Notes: generated by a model not told the origin, from the letters alone. A stretch of DNA of 64,000 nt from Paragonimus skrjabini miyazakii (GCA_014338405.1 JTDE01000246.1:224962-288961); one strand, 5' to 3'; shown: positions 47,599 through 59,244, counted from the first letter of the stretch. A program made the numbers and translations.

Positions 47599-48006
47599 AT
47601 AGAACTGGCATTGACTATACAGTGTCAGTCCAAAAGTAGACAGATTCACTTTCGGTCTTCACCATTTCTTTACTCTATCTCCAATCCCAAGAGTGCGTAT
47701 GTAACCATCATGTTCTTCAAACTGCCTGATGCATACTTGTTCATTTTCTCCATCTACTGTTAATGCATTTAAGATACATTATCCGAAAGAACCCAAGCTC
47801 TACACACGTATGACTGGTTAAAACTGATTCAACTTATTCGTGATCGATGATCAGCTGTCGAAACAGTCACTCATTCGCGTGACCTGAAGCCGATCACGGA
47901 AGTGGATCGAAATGTGTGTATTATTCTTCTGGCACTGTGGTTCAGTGTGGGCCGGGGAAGTCGACTACCGGGTCATGTAAACACCTGAAGTACCAAAGCA
48001 ATGTAC

Positions 48007-48148
48007 CTGAGCCGTAGGATCTTGGCCAGTTCCTTTATTCACAATTATATATCCTTCATTTGTCTTCCTCACAGCTGACACATTTTCTAGATGAGGTTGG
48101 TGTGTTTTGTCCTCTGGGTAGATGTCAAGTTTCATTAATAATTGAACA
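48007..48148 (-). CDS. exon of unrecognised minus-strand gene
   Basis: On the minus strand: acceptor atggatttcag, donor gtacat; 142 nt, one base then 47 codons ending in CAG. It encodes VQLLMKLDIYPEDKTHQPHL, then ENVSAVRKTNEGYIIVNKGT and GQDPTAQ. Codon use and both strong splice sites look real. The protein family is not recognised. It lies tail-to-tail with the HUS1-like gene. Confidence 0.45.
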
Positions 48149-48823
48149 CTGAAATCCATTTAGTTGCTAGCTCTAATTTACAAGCCTGGAGCATTGACAC
48201 TTTCCTTAAGTTCGTTGCTCTACGCTCGATTATAATATTAGAAATACGTCTAAAGTAACGCAACTTCGTCTTTCCGAAACCGCTGTAAACTAAACAGTTT
48301 GCTAACTTCAAACAGCCATAACAACGCCACTTGAAACATTATTTTAGGGTCTCAAAAATACCTACATACTGCATGGTTAGCCAACTATTTTACGTGCAAG
48401 AAGAATGCTAAGTTTAAAGTCGTTTTTTGTCTTACAAAAGCTTCTGCCGTAGTTCTCAATTTCAGTCTTTGGAATAATTATTGAAGGGGCACGATATAGA
48501 AGGCGCAAACTAGTAAAATATTCTGGTAAGGTCTAAGTTCCCCTTTCTGGATAGTAAAAACTAAGTGATGATTTCATGTGTAAATAGTGCCACTTATTCA
48601 TAAACCTCTGGATGACGCAAGTATCAGATATGTTATAATGTAAAGCAACGCGGGATAGTTCGTAGATAAGAACTATTGTATCTAACACTGATAACTATGA
48701 GCACCGTCAGCAATACTGAGCAACAGTAAAGACAACATTGAAATTTTTTAAAGAAGTACTCGTTCTGCAGCACATTTCACTGAATGCACGTCGTTTATTT
48801 ATTAATAAGAAGTGATTACCTAC

Positions 48824-48909
48824 TAGTAAATCAATTTCAGTGCTTAATAGTGGCACAACTAGAACCATTTGCGATCTGTTTGAGAAATTCCGCTGGGACA
48901 TTCGATCCC
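48824..48909 (-). CDS. possible exon of unrecognised minus-strand gene
   Basis: Minus strand: acceptor aaatgattcag, donor gtaggt; 86 nt. The open frame reads DRMSQRNFSNRSQMVLVVPL, then LSTEIDLL. Its phase does not join directly to 48007-48148, so another exon would be needed. Confidence 0.28.
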
Positions 48910-48989
48910 CTGAATCATTTGGTGGGTTGAAGATGAGACAGTAGACACAGTCCAGTGTCTGAGTCCAAATGTGTGACTTCCAAGCCTCC

Positions 48990-49075
48990 ACAGTACCTGC
49001 GTAGCTCAGTCCTTAAACAACCTGCCGCGTTTAGCGCATGCTGTCTCTGTTGCTGGTTCAGAGCCATACCTTTTA
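48990..49075 (+). repeat. tRNA-like SINE fragment
   Basis: Contains gtagctcagtccttaaacaa (A-box-like) and, about 45 bases on, gctggttcagagcc (B-box-like). A related stretch (catgccgcctctatcgctgg, then ttcgaattc) is at about 16388-16416. No acceptor-stem pairing of a real tRNA gene was found. Confidence 0.3.
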
Positions 49076-49393
49076 CAATTGGGTCCCTTTTAAAGTGACG
49101 ATGAAATTTTTAAAACACCAGTATTGTGGTTGTCAGAACTGTTCTGCATCACCGATAGGGGCCTCTTCAAAGTGATTTTTCATTCAACTGTAACATGTGA
49201 GCTGACCGTTACAAATTGAATTACCAGAAGGCGGCACACAACGCGTAAATACGCGCCGTCAAGTGGCGCCGTCCTCTCAAAGCTGGGATTTTGATGACAG
49301 CCGTGAAAAAAACACAAACAGCTGGTAAACGGATGCTCAAATGGTCATTAACTCAGGCCTTGGGTATTCAGACATCAACCTTGTCTCCAAACC

Positions 49394-49544
49394 TTATTGT
49401 GTAGTTCCTTTCCTTCGTGAACACCGTCTCCAATGTTCTGTGGCCAGTAAGAAATAAAAGACAAAGTCGGTGCACGGGAACGACTGAAAGTACACATGTG
49501 CGAAAACTGACTTGCTGTGTGCACTAACCCTACGTAATAACCAC
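49394..49544 (-). CDS. possible exon of unrecognised minus-strand gene
   Basis: Minus strand: acceptor ggtcccgccag. Joined in phase to the exon at 50139-50347 (Pro completed at the junction) it reads WLLRRVSAHSKSVFAHVYFQ, then SFPCTDFVFYFLLATEHW and stops. It may instead leave through a donor before the stop. Confidence 0.28.
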
Positions 49545-49764
49545 CTGGCGGGACCCAGGTTAGAAACAACAACTTCAGAAGCTGTCATTTCGGCGAAATG
49601 ACCTGATGGAAGAATGAGGTTGCCAGCTTCAGTACCGGCTTCGGTAAAGCATCTGGTATCTGGAATGCCTTTTTATCACGTAAAACAGGCGACTTGGTAG
49701 TGGTTTGTAAGTCACAGCGTTCGCCATCATCCACTGGCCTTGGAGTTTGATGGCGGCAGAAAAT

Positions 49765-49775
49765 GGGGGGGGGGG
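49765..49775 (+). repeat. poly-G run (11 G)
   Basis: Uninterrupted guanines; a slippage-prone tract. Confidence 0.9.
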
Positions 49776-50138
49776 CGGAAGCACGCGGTTTTCATACCTC
49801 ATTGCCTCATTATCGTACTTATAGTGGTATCAACATCATCTAGTGCGGTTTTGCGATCTCAATCTAGAACGTCGCCTGTCAAGCATCTCGAGTAGGTTGA
49901 TTTGTTCAACTAGCTGGTCAATTCGAACATTCATTTATTTAGTGGCATTCTCTAATTGTGAGCTCTCTGTGTGATCTGGTGTCCTCTCGCCAGGAACGGG
50001 AACGATGTGTACTAGTTATAATGAGGTAACACACCACGATTTTACCTCACATGTTTGCAAAAGCTGCTAAGAACTGACACGCGTGTTACGGACGTTTGTC
50101 TAACGATGGTTGGGATAAGATGTTATCCTGCAGCTTAC

Positions 50139-50347
50139 GGCCCCCCAATGGAGACTATGTACATATCGTAGCCATTGCAGTGACGTTCAGTCTTCCAGAT
50201 CAATGGTGTTAAACGAAACCTGGAGCATGTTTGTGTCTGACTGTCCCTTAACTGAAACAGTTGACACCAACAGAACACTGTATACATTTTCGGGGGAATG
50301 TCTTCTAAACGGACATTATCTTCTACTATCACATCACTAGTTTGTGC
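50139..50347 (-). CDS. exon of unrecognised minus-strand gene (Cys-rich)
   Basis: Minus strand: acceptor ttttgtgtttcag and donor gtaagc are both near consensus; 209 nt, phase 0 in, two bases out. It encodes AQTSDVIVEDNVRLEDIPPK, MYTVFCWCQLFQLRDSQTQT, CSRFRLTPLIWKTERHCNGY and DMYIVSIGGP. Four cysteines suggest an extracellular or metal-binding fold, but no family is recognised. Confidence 0.5.
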
Positions 50348-51408
50348 CTGAAACACAAAACATTTGGCGAATCAGTTAGCCTTGTTACAGACACTGCCTC
50401 GTCTTAATGGGCCCACACCTTTGGATTTCTGAGAAATAGCCCTACAACGTTAAAAAAATGGTGTTCTTGATTTTACTGTCCAAACGAGCAGTTTCCTCTT
50501 TGGCGTGATCAGACAGAAATAACAGAGCTATCGATGAACCAATACCAGCAATCAGACGTCACAAGTTCGAATCATCGAGCTCGCCACTTACGTAATGGAG
50601 ATGAGAAGTTTATCCTTAAAAGTAATAGGTTACTTAAATAAACCAACATAAATAGTACGCAGACAGACTCAAATCCAAGCCGGCTAGCCACTGGTGCATG
50701 GCTTACTGCTAGAATTTGTACGCCAGTTACAGCGCTCGCATCTCTTTACATTCGCTTGTAATGCTGAGGGAGTCAATCTTCTCACATTATCATGTGCATT
50801 CCGAGCATAGGTAAGGTAGTGGATTGTCATATGTATTCTATGTTAATTTCTAAGTGTCATATACAGCATGGGAAGGATCCGTAACTAAGGGCAGATTTGA
50901 CCGTTCTGATACGTCGGTGTGGATGCTAAGCTCAGGTAACATAAAACATGTCGTTTAAAGTGTACCGTTTATTCCAGTGGTTCAAATCCGGCCGAAACCC
51001 GGAAATTTCATTATCCGTTCATATCGAAAACATTAAGTCTATCAAGTAATTCATTAGTACGATTGATGAACAATTGAATCAAGTGCGTTATTATGAGTTA
51101 AATGCTGATAAGCCGTGTTCACGCATTTCTGTCTTGGATTAGCTAACTAGAAACATTGAGAGTATGGAAAATTAAAACCTGTTCCTGCTAAACGACAAAA
51201 TCAGTGCAGAAACTAGTAGAAACTGAGATTGGATTACGGCTTCTATAATGAGGCTATGGCTGTTTTATTATGCATTCATTCAGTTTGATGTTTTTGATAC
51301 AGTATTCATTTGTTCATGATAGGAGAAATTTAAAAGATGTTATGCTTTCTCATTTGACAAAAATATGAAAGTTATACTAGCGTCACGTACATTACTTTCC
51401 AATTTTAG

Positions 51409-51516
51409 GTTCTCTTGGGAGAAGATGGAATCGCTACGGACATCGTTGCTATTAACTGACTCAGTAACATGCAACTACTCAGAATTTAGTATTGTACGAA
51501 TTGTACCAAATAAATA
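51409..51516 (+). CDS. weak candidate terminal exon, plus strand
   Basis: After tccaattttag a frame opens reading FSWEKMESLRTSLLLTDSVT, then CNYSEFSIVRIVPNK and stop, overlapping an AATAAA (51508-51513). No upstream partner exon was found, and it lies between exons of the minus-strand gene. Confidence 0.15.
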
Positions 51517-51646
51517 GTTCTTGCTAGCTTCCGTTTTATTAACACTGCTTTCATTAAATTGTTTTTAGCTTCTCTGCTTAATGAAACACATTCGAGTAAT
51601 CTATTAGCGAAATAATTAGGTATGGGATGGAAGTGAACGCAGTTAC

Positions 51647-51765
51647 CGTTTGATGTCTTGACAGGCAGTGATGATTGCAAGTAACATAAGAAGTGTGTAG
51701 CAACACATTTCAGGACGTCGTCGTCTATTCCATTATGGCATTCAAATCTGGCTAGGATGTCACCC
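51647..51765 (-). CDS. exon of unrecognised minus-strand gene
   Basis: Minus strand: acceptor gatgttttatag, donor gtaact; 119 nt (one base, 39 codons, one base). It encodes GDILARFECHNGIDDDVLKC and VATHFLCYLQSSLPVKTSN. It does not join in phase to 50139-50347, so an exon in between is missing, or these belong to different transcripts. Confidence 0.4.
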
Positions 51766-52076
51766 CTATAAAACATCAATTTTGAAAGTATTCAAATTGA
51801 TCTTTTTGCCATCCAATTGGATATACCCCCTGTACAGTCTTGACTTAAAAATGGGACAACCTAGAAAGCAGCCGTACTTTAAACCGTCCCCACTCTCGTT
51901 GGTGACATACTCTCACAATTTTTGTGTACCTGTGACAACCCACTTTCGCGCTTATCTAGGTACTTTGGTTTAGGTGTTACGCTGTTAGAGTCTGGATAGG
52001 TCAGACAAACATTTAAGTATTCGCGCATTGGTTGGTTCTTTTCAGATAGCTATGTATCCAGGGTTAGGTTAACGTT

Positions 52077-52385
52077 TGTAGCGACCCTATTCGTTATTGT
52101 CAACTACGTTAGAATCACGAGTGCCATTTGTACTCTTTTTGTTTCTAACTCTCGTATGTACTTAAACATTTGTTTGAACGAGTAGATATACCAACAAGTA
52201 CCCCGCGCACCCGAACGTACGACTCCGCTGCGTGCACGCTTGTCGCTCCGCTCTGTTTCCGTTTCGTCTTGGTATCCGTTTACTCTCGCGTTGACCTCGC
52301 AGGTTAACAATATACTCTTTGTCTACTGGCTGTGTTATTCTCAACCGGTCGTCTTCGGTTCGGTTGATTCTACGATCTCACTACA
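52077..52385 (-). mobile_element. LTR-like element, copy 1 (solo LTR) with 4-bp TSD
   Basis: Begins tgtagcgacc, ends ...ctcactaca (TG...CA). It is flanked by CGTT at 52073-52076 and 52386-52389. It is almost identical, in reverse complement, to 56747-57044; at its right end it has about 10 extra bases relative to that copy. The related copy at 59830-60123 is more diverged. About 300 bp, TG/CA ends and a short duplication fit a solo LTR or a short LTR (TRIM-like) element. A 68-codon open frame inside is probably fortuitous. Confidence 0.7.
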
Positions 52386-52391
52386 CGTTCC

Positions 52392-52454
52392 ATGGAACAG
52401 CTGAAGGAATTGGAGTACAACCTCAGAGAGAAACGTTCTCTCAATCGGAAGTTG
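52392..52454 (+). CDS. candidate first exon of unrecognised gene next to LTR
   Basis: ATG at 52392, six bases after the LTR end; donor gtaagc; 21 codons, phase 0. It encodes MEQLKELEYNLREKRSLNRK, then L, a charged amphipathic helix. Alternatively an acceptor (ccatggaacag) just inside would make it an internal exon. Confidence 0.4.
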
Positions 52455-52880
52455 GTAAGCGCCTATCAGCATTTACTTGTGCAATATGTGACACGATCTT
52501 AGTACATCCGACCTTCATTTTGCAAAGGGCGAGGCTTTAAGGTCGACATTCCCACAGCTTCGAACACGCTGTTCCATAGAAGGTCAGCTATAGAAATACG
52601 TTTTTTGTGGCCGGAATGGATCGTTTCCATGCATGGCCTCCGTTCAGTTTCAACAGTTCAAAGGCAACTGGGCTGTTTCCAACTTCTGAAATTTTCAGAT
52701 ACAATGTTGACATAGCGTCGGAAGAACGACGAAAAAGAATTAATCTCATCTGTCAAAGCTGTGGTTGCCTGTTGCAAGGTTTCACTCCGGCACTCTGAAA
52801 TGGTCGGGGCGGGCGAAACCACCGAAGTTGACGGCGAACATACATTAATGTTGACACTTCATAATGTACTTATCTCCTAG

Positions 52881-52917
52881 TTGGATGGGTTCAACAATGG
52901 CAAGGAATTCCTCCCTG
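52881..52917 (+). CDS. possible 37-bp micro-exon
   Basis: Acceptor atctcctag, donor gtattt; it encodes LDGFNNGKEFLP plus one base. The phase fits after 52392-52454 and before 53242-53314. Confidence 0.22.
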
Positions 52918-53241
52918 GTATTTAGTGTATCATACGACGTGAACATGACTTGTTGCAACGTGGTATACGGTGAATTTTATCGACGTGACGTTTCCAAATT
53001 GTACTTTCGATATTCGAAAGTATCGCGTTCGTTCATTCGGTTCAACAACACGTAATATTAAACACGTATGTATATAGCCATCCTTTCCCGTTTGCAAAAC
53101 CATGTTTGTAATCGGTTTACTGTTACCTTAAGTATCAGTGGTGATTAACTTTACTTTTTTGTATTTTCCGGAATGATGCGTTGTGCAGTTGACGTTCGAC
53201 ACTGTGGATACTGCTCAATATGACGTCTGATAGTTACACAG

Positions 53242-53314
53242 AAATCAATACCACAAAGAGGGCATTCAGGATTCCTTCACAATCACCAAGTTTTCAAAAT
53301 TTTCCTTGTCATTG
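53242..53314 (+). CDS. possible small exon
   Basis: Acceptor agttacacag, donor gtgtat; it encodes INTTKRAFRIPSQSPSFQNF and PCH. It leaves two bases, which does not fit the next candidate exon at 53554, so an intermediate exon would be required. Confidence 0.22.
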
Positions 53315-53553
53315 GTGTATAAGAAACCCGTTTATCCTTTTATTGTCGTGATTGTTTTGAAATGCGTTCAGTAGTATAAGCTTCCCCTTGTAGGCTGAGA
53401 TAGACCATACTCAGCATTCACAACCGACGATTTCCTAGGATACGCAGTTGCGGGAGAACTTTAACATGGAATGTCAAGTTCCGATATTAGGGCTTCCTAA
53501 TTTTCGCAAGTTTAATGAGGAATTATTGTTCGTGGTCTACCGTAATATTACAG

Positions 53554-53691
53554 CCGCATGAAAAATATCCGCCTAAAAGGTTTTGGTGGGGATCACGTTC
53601 GCTTTTGGTTGAACTTCCACACCTGGACCCACTTGATCACCTCGTGTCCCTGTCTGATCCCCATGAATTCCAGCTCGTTCGTGGGGACCAG
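53554..53691 (+). CDS. exon of unrecognised gene
   Basis: Acceptor gtaatattacag and donor gtaagg are good; 138 nt, phase 0-0. It encodes PHEKYPPKRFWWGSRSLLVE, LPHLDPLDHLVSLSDPHEFQ and LVRGDQ, an acidic/hydrophobic segment. No family recognised. It continues in phase into 54724-54778. Confidence 0.45.
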
Positions 53692-54723
53692 GTAAGGACG
53701 TGCTTTTAAGGACGGAAGCGAATATTTTTTTCAGCTCTAATAATAACCGTATAAGTTTCATGGACCTCATTATTCCCCGTTCATTCACACGTTACTCTAA
53801 TTAGAGTCAGCGTGCAGTCAGCATGGTGTACTCAGTGACTGATAGCCAGTTAGAGTCGCTTATCACAACAGCGCGCTAGCATTAAATAAAACAACAGGCT
53901 ACTAGTTCAGTACAGTTTTACCACCTTGAAATCGTCCACATATTACTACATTTATTGACTTTTGCTGAAGACCGTTGGCAGTGAGTCCTGTAAATAGTCA
54001 TTCCCTTAGCTGCATCTTCAGTTTCTCACCACAATCACATCATGCCAGAGTTGCAACAGATTAGAAAAGATTTTCAGTATTTCTAAGTTACTACCTATTA
54101 TGCAAGCTAACGAAAGGCATGCATTAGTTCAAAGGTATACAATTTTAGATAATGAACCACGATGCCAGAATGTAACTATTGAGCAACAGAAGTGAGTAGC
54201 AGATAAGTTGAATACCGGTGGTAGAATTGTCGAGTATTAATCTGTGATGCTCTGTGAACCGTTTGCTTGTTACTGCAAACTGTTCAGTTTGAAGTCACGC
54301 GTATATAATCACGTGTTCAATAATTTTGCCAGAGTTATGTGCCCTGATCACATGGGCAGTCCAGCAATTTTAGTCGATACCTGAATGTGAGTAGAAAAAA
54401 CCGGGGTTTCATTCATGTTGTAATGAGTATTATGAATGTGACTGAACGAAACGTGATGCCTCCGATATCGCAACCTTGTACAGTTTACGTACATCTGAAT
54501 ACTTGATAAGATTACATTACTAGTCTGGTCGAATATGTAGATTATTCTTCATGTTGGTTTACTACTCCTAATACAGTCTCGTTTTTACTGGCTATTTAGT
54601 GCTCGGTTGAACATTTCATGTACTACTACTAACAGTAGTACGCTATGCCGAAGGAAACTCAGGAATTACAACTTTTCGTATTCATGTCTTTTAACGTTCG
54701 AGCCACTTTAGTTGTGCTTCCAG

Positions 54724-54778
54724 ACTTTATCCAGAATGCCTTCACAAATACCATTTCGGTTGATCGATTTACATACGG
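54724..54778 (+). CDS. exon of unrecognised gene
   Basis: Acceptor tgtgcttccag, donor gtaagc; 55 nt. It encodes TLSRMPSQIPFRLIDLHT plus one base. Strong splice sites and phase agreement with 53554-53691. Confidence 0.38.
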
Positions 54779-54830
54779 GTAAGCAAGGGTGACGGTCACT
54801 GACTCAATGCATCACAAGGCTTTCATGCAG

Positions 54831-54850
54831 ACACTTTGGCGTTTTGTCAG
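54831..54850 (+). CDS. possible 20-bp micro-exon
   Basis: Acceptor tttcatgcag, donor gtgtat. It adds D TLAFCQ in phase between 54724-54778 and 55023-55136. Very short, so chance is hard to exclude. Confidence 0.2.
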
Positions 54851-55022
54851 GTGTATGAAGGTGTACTCGTCGGTTGATATGGTTTTATTATTCACCGTCT
54901 AATAAAGTCGGTTTCATTACTTGCATTATCAAACACCCTGGCAATAATCCTGACCTCACTGGGTTGTTTACCAGACTGTTCTACATAACTTTTCGTTTCT
55001 CTTCATATTCTCACAACATTAG

Positions 55023-55136
55023 CCAGAAATTCATTCCGCAACTAACTGTTGGTGGATCTGCAATCGTGATACACGTGCCTGTCATACAACTTGCGTCGGT
55101 TGTCGTCCAAGGGTTAGCGCCTACTCGGACCGCTAG
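55023..55136 (+). CDS. possible Cys-rich terminal exon
   Basis: Acceptor acaacattag, phase 0, runs to TAG. It encodes PEIHSATNCWWICNRDTRAC, then HTTCVGCRPRVSAYSDR: five cysteines and two histidines in 27 residues, suggesting a zinc-binding tail. A competing frame (starting with 54874-55158) is also open here. Confidence 0.28.
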   Translation, partial: PEIHSATNCWWICNRDTRACHTTCVGCRPRVSAYSDR

Positions 55137-56746
55137 TGTTTTGCGGATGCCGGGCTAATGAAAGTGGGTAATTTACAGGAATTTCTCCTACGCGCATTCA
55201 TAGATCGGCGAATCTGACAGTAGTTGACTATTTCATTGACAGAGGGTGACACATATCGACGGGAAAAGTTAATATCATCAGAGTTGACTGCCAATATCTT
55301 TTTCCCTCTAAACGTTTCGTGTACACCGTCCATTTCTCCCGGTCAAAAACCATTCGATATATTTCTGGATTTCTATTTCAATATTTCCAGCGCATATAGT
55401 CGAGTGTATCACAACTAATCTCGATCTAATGGTGTTGTAAAGCAACCTGCCAAATAAACACCGTAGTTCATCATCACGAGACTCATAAATCAACTATCAC
55501 GTCCGCATCAAATTTTACCACTGTGTATCAAGGCTAGCATCTAATTGTTCCTGTGTTAGCCAAACGATTGGTGAGAGAGAAGATTAAGAAGGATTTGGTA
55601 GTGGATTTGGTTGAGATATGATGATAGATTTCTTCCTGCTCATCACAAACCCACTTGGACTCATGTTCCGTGCCTGGCTTGGAGATAAAACAAATGCGGT
55701 AGTGAACACACTTTGCTAATAACAAGAACTGAGCGAAGGCAGCTCCAGTGAGCAATAAGTCATCATTCGTACATTGTTTCCATTTCCGTTCCCTATGAAA
55801 ACATTTTTACCATCTTTAGCAGAAGTCGTTCATGCGTTTCGAATAGGGTTGTAAATGCATAGCAGGCTTCCAAAGTCCGCATTTCAAATGCATCGCGAAT
55901 TCGTATACTCTTCAACAAAGAAGAACGGAGACTTCGCTGCGGTCTGGTTACAATATAAATTTTAATTCATTCTTTCTCCATAAACCTTTGACGAGATGTG
56001 ACCGTATGTTTTGCTTCCTGCGTTTTCTTCTCAAAGACTGGTATTACAAAACGAGCTCATCCGCTTTGAAAATTTCCTTTTCTTGGTAACGGATGAGAAG
56101 ATTGAACAGGTTGGACGTTTAAAAATCAACCACACTGTATGGACGTTCCCGTTTCCAAAACCTCTCGATAAAAGTCATTCAGATAATCGTATTCAGTTTT
56201 TAAAATCTCAATTTAAATAGAAGTTTCTAGCAAACAGATTGCTATTCAGAGGCTTCCGAACTTCAAGATTTTGAAGGTGTTTGCAAAAATTTAGGTGGCT
56301 TACACGAATAACACTCTTTACAACAAGTACCTCGCTGTCTAGTACATTTGTACAAACACACAAAATTAGCATTCGTTGATTTGTTCTAGTTTTGTGTCAC
56401 TCTTAAGTGGCAATCATGCTGTTAAGGCTGAATTCCATCGAACTTCCTGGAAACACGCTGCTTTCAATATGACATTTTGGAACTCCTTTTTATTAGTGTC
56501 TTGGATTTAACTATTGAGATTTACGTAGAGTGCAGCTCTGTTAAGTCAGCTGAAAGTTACAACTTTTCCCAGTCGGGAACCTGCTGCACATCGCTCAGTG
56601 TATCAATGTGCATATAAGCCAGAATAAACATAGGTTAACACAGACACATATATTACTGCATCCCTCTGGCTGTTGATCACCTTCGATAGGACAGAGTTAG
56701 ACCGCATTCACCTGATAAGCCTGAGGGTAGATCTCAGAGACAAACG
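55137..56746. other. no gene recognised
   Basis: One weak + strand candidate at about 56038-56085 (acceptor ttctcaaag, LVLQNELIRFENFLFL, donor gtaacg). The other frames have no support. Confidence 0.4.
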
Positions 56747-57044
56747 TGTAGGATCAAGCGAACCGAAGACGACCGGTTGAGAATAACACAGCCAGTAGAC
56801 AAAGAGTATATTGTTAACCTGCGAGGTCAACGCGAGAGTAAACGGATACCAAGACGAAACGGAAACAGAGCGGAGCGACAAGCGTGCACGCAGCGGAGTC
56901 GTACGTTCGGGTGCGCGGGGTACTTGTTGGTATATCTACTCGTTCAAACAAATGTTTAAGTACATACGAGAGTTAGAAACAAAAAGAGTACAAATGGCAC
57001 TCGTGATTCTAACGTAGTTGACAATAACGAATAGGGTCGCTACA
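56747..57044 (+). mobile_element. LTR-like element, copy 2
   Basis: Starts tgtaggatca, ends ggtcgctaca. Near-identical inverted partner of 52077-52385, and same orientation as 59830-60123. No clear target-site duplication (flanks aaacg and aaatc). Confidence 0.7.
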
Positions 57045-57853
57045 AAATCACCTTTGACGTCTTCAAAATCCCAAACTCTCTGCGACATGAGAATTGCCCG
57101 ACCAGTATCACCGCGCCGGTTCACATTACTTTATGGATGTAAATTTACTACAAACCACTAGCATCAAAGTTTGTGTGTTAGCGCGAGTATCGCAGTTTTA
57201 CTCGTGGTTGTATAATGGATCCGAGCCATTTTCACTACTGTAGGGAACAATCACTAGGATAACAATGTTCAGCTACTGCCGCTCAATCAGTCTGAAGGTC
57301 GGTTGGGGTTTTCGTACACGTTCTTCCTCCCTGGCGGCTGCTGTGCATTTGAGGTTCCCTCACGTCCAACTCCCTAGCACCTTTAACTGCTGTGTTAAAG
57401 TCCGCTTGTGAACGGTGAGTAAATCAATAAATAAAGTTTGCTTGCAAGTTCGCCGTGTTAACATAAGACGGAGTAAAAACTCGGAAGTACGAACCAAGGA
57501 ACTAGCATCACGGCAAACATAACCAAAGGACAAGCTGCATACTGGAATCACCTGCGGTGGATGAGGACGTTAAGACACTTTGCTGTACTGCTTATAAGCT
57601 ATTCCTATATGCTATCCCTACAGGAGTAACATGTCACCTTTATTCCGTCAAGTGGGGACTATGGGCAGTGTGAAAGTTTTCATTTCTTCTGAAGGTAACA
57701 AAATAATACAAAATTACCTGACTGCTAGATTATAAAATCTGGTAGATCGGTCACTCTCCGGGCCAATGTACCACAGCTACTTATCACGTAGGGTGACGCT
57801 TATCGTGGTGCTAGGTCCTAGGTTCGTACGCCAAGGGTATCCCCAGCCTTATA

Positions 57854-58890
57854 TCAGCGCATATCGGAAGTCACAGTGAGAAGACGGTACCGTCTTCTGT
57901 ATACCATCTCTGTCTGACCACACAATTTACAATAATTCAACAAAAACACGTTCATTGATTGATGCGAAACGCCAGGGGTGTGGTGACATGAAATATACAT
58001 AGACGGAAAAATCTGAAAAGTTACCCCACTTATCATCGCCCAGTAGCAAAGCAACCGGTCCGATATATAACAGAAATTGTCGGCACTCCGTAGCCTTTCT
58101 TGTCTTGAACTCTGCCAGTCCACGACACTTACGAGGGAATTCATGTGACAGGCTATCCCGGCATTTCAAAAATCCTTCCGTATACGCATTGGAGGGCTTG
58201 TGAGCCTATACGAACGTTTCGGGAAACCGGCACTGATGTCCATATATTGATCATACAGCGGACAACACTCAAACACACTGAATGCATACAGTCATTGGGG
58301 AAAGTAGAGATCATATCGACGGGTTGTGACATAAATGGGGATAGGGATGTAGGGCGTACGATGCGAAACGATGCATCTGTTCAAAGAGAACCAGTTTGCG
58401 GCGCGAACGTGACTTTCCCTTCGCAGTCAACTCCTCGTTTGTAGCACTTATCACAGCCATAATATGTACAGTGCCCATATACCTGTTTAACGTGCGAGCG
58501 AGCCGGTGTACCACAGATTACCACTTTCGAACTGACCGTAACAGGAACATTGTCAATAATTATGCCATTGCACAGCACATCACGCAATTCTTGTATTACA
58601 CACGAGATATATATATTGACGTCTTCCGCTTTGCTGCTCCCTACATATAGACCAACCACAAACGGTTCGTTTACGATATGCTCATTCAGCCGACAGAGCA
58701 CATGCCATATTTTGAACTTCCCTGCATTCGTTGGTGATACACCAGCCATATTCGACTGAATCCCAACGGAAGTCCCATGGTGTAGCCGCCCGCCTAGAAT
58801 AGCATTCACAATGCGCTTGAACAAACTTAACTGAGCATATTCGCCCGGATAAATGGCATGTATGGGCGAACATCTCGGCGTCGCCAACAA
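57854..58890 (-). pseudogene. CACTA/EnSpm (tnp2-type) transposase pseudogene
   Basis: Decayed cut-and-paste transposase of the CACTA/EnSpm group, as widespread in animals. Reading down the minus strand: KIWHVLCRLNEH, EPFVVGLYVGSSKAEDVN, VICGTPARSHVK then VYGHCTYYGCDKCYKRG (58890-58385). After a frameshift, TDASFR...SPFMSQPVDMISTFPNDCMH (58380-58156). After another near 58150, HEFPRKCRGLAEFKTRKATE plus CRQFLLYIGPVALL (58144-57927). These match, in order, the family's PFxxxLxxGxSKP, DAPARxxxxxxxGHxGYYGCDKC, PLDYMHxVCLG and FPRKxRxxxxxxxWKATExRxFLLYxGP blocks. Several frameshifts and stops make it non-functional. Confidence 0.8.
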
Positions 58891-59244
58891 CGTTCGCGCA
58901 TCACTAGGGTAACTCCGGTATTCTTTACTTCAAGATGCGTAAAAGTCGTGTCACTTGCATTTTAGGAGTGTCGCTGCAAATTGCCCAGTCCCGTGAAGGG
59001 TTGACAACGCTAACATTAGGGCGAGCACCTTCCGGATCCTGCACACCAGTTCCTGCTATGTTTTCCTCTATATCTGAAATCAATCGTTTTATTAACATTA
59101 CAGTTTAAATTGCCTTCAGATACCGACTCTGATATGTTCCGGTACTGACTTAATAGTGGATGCAGAACGTTGGGAAACGTCCACATTATCCAAGAAATTT
59201 TGTACATTGCGACTGAATTCAGCAAGTGAACGTTGCACATTTCG

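Noticed and set aside
52104..52310. 68-residue frame in the LTR-like copies as a gene
   Set aside because: It recurs in all three copies because it is repeat sequence. It overlaps another open frame and has no known domain.
58145..58759. Plus-strand frames across the transposase pseudogene
   Set aside because: They are shadows of the minus-strand transposase, whose motifs are clear.
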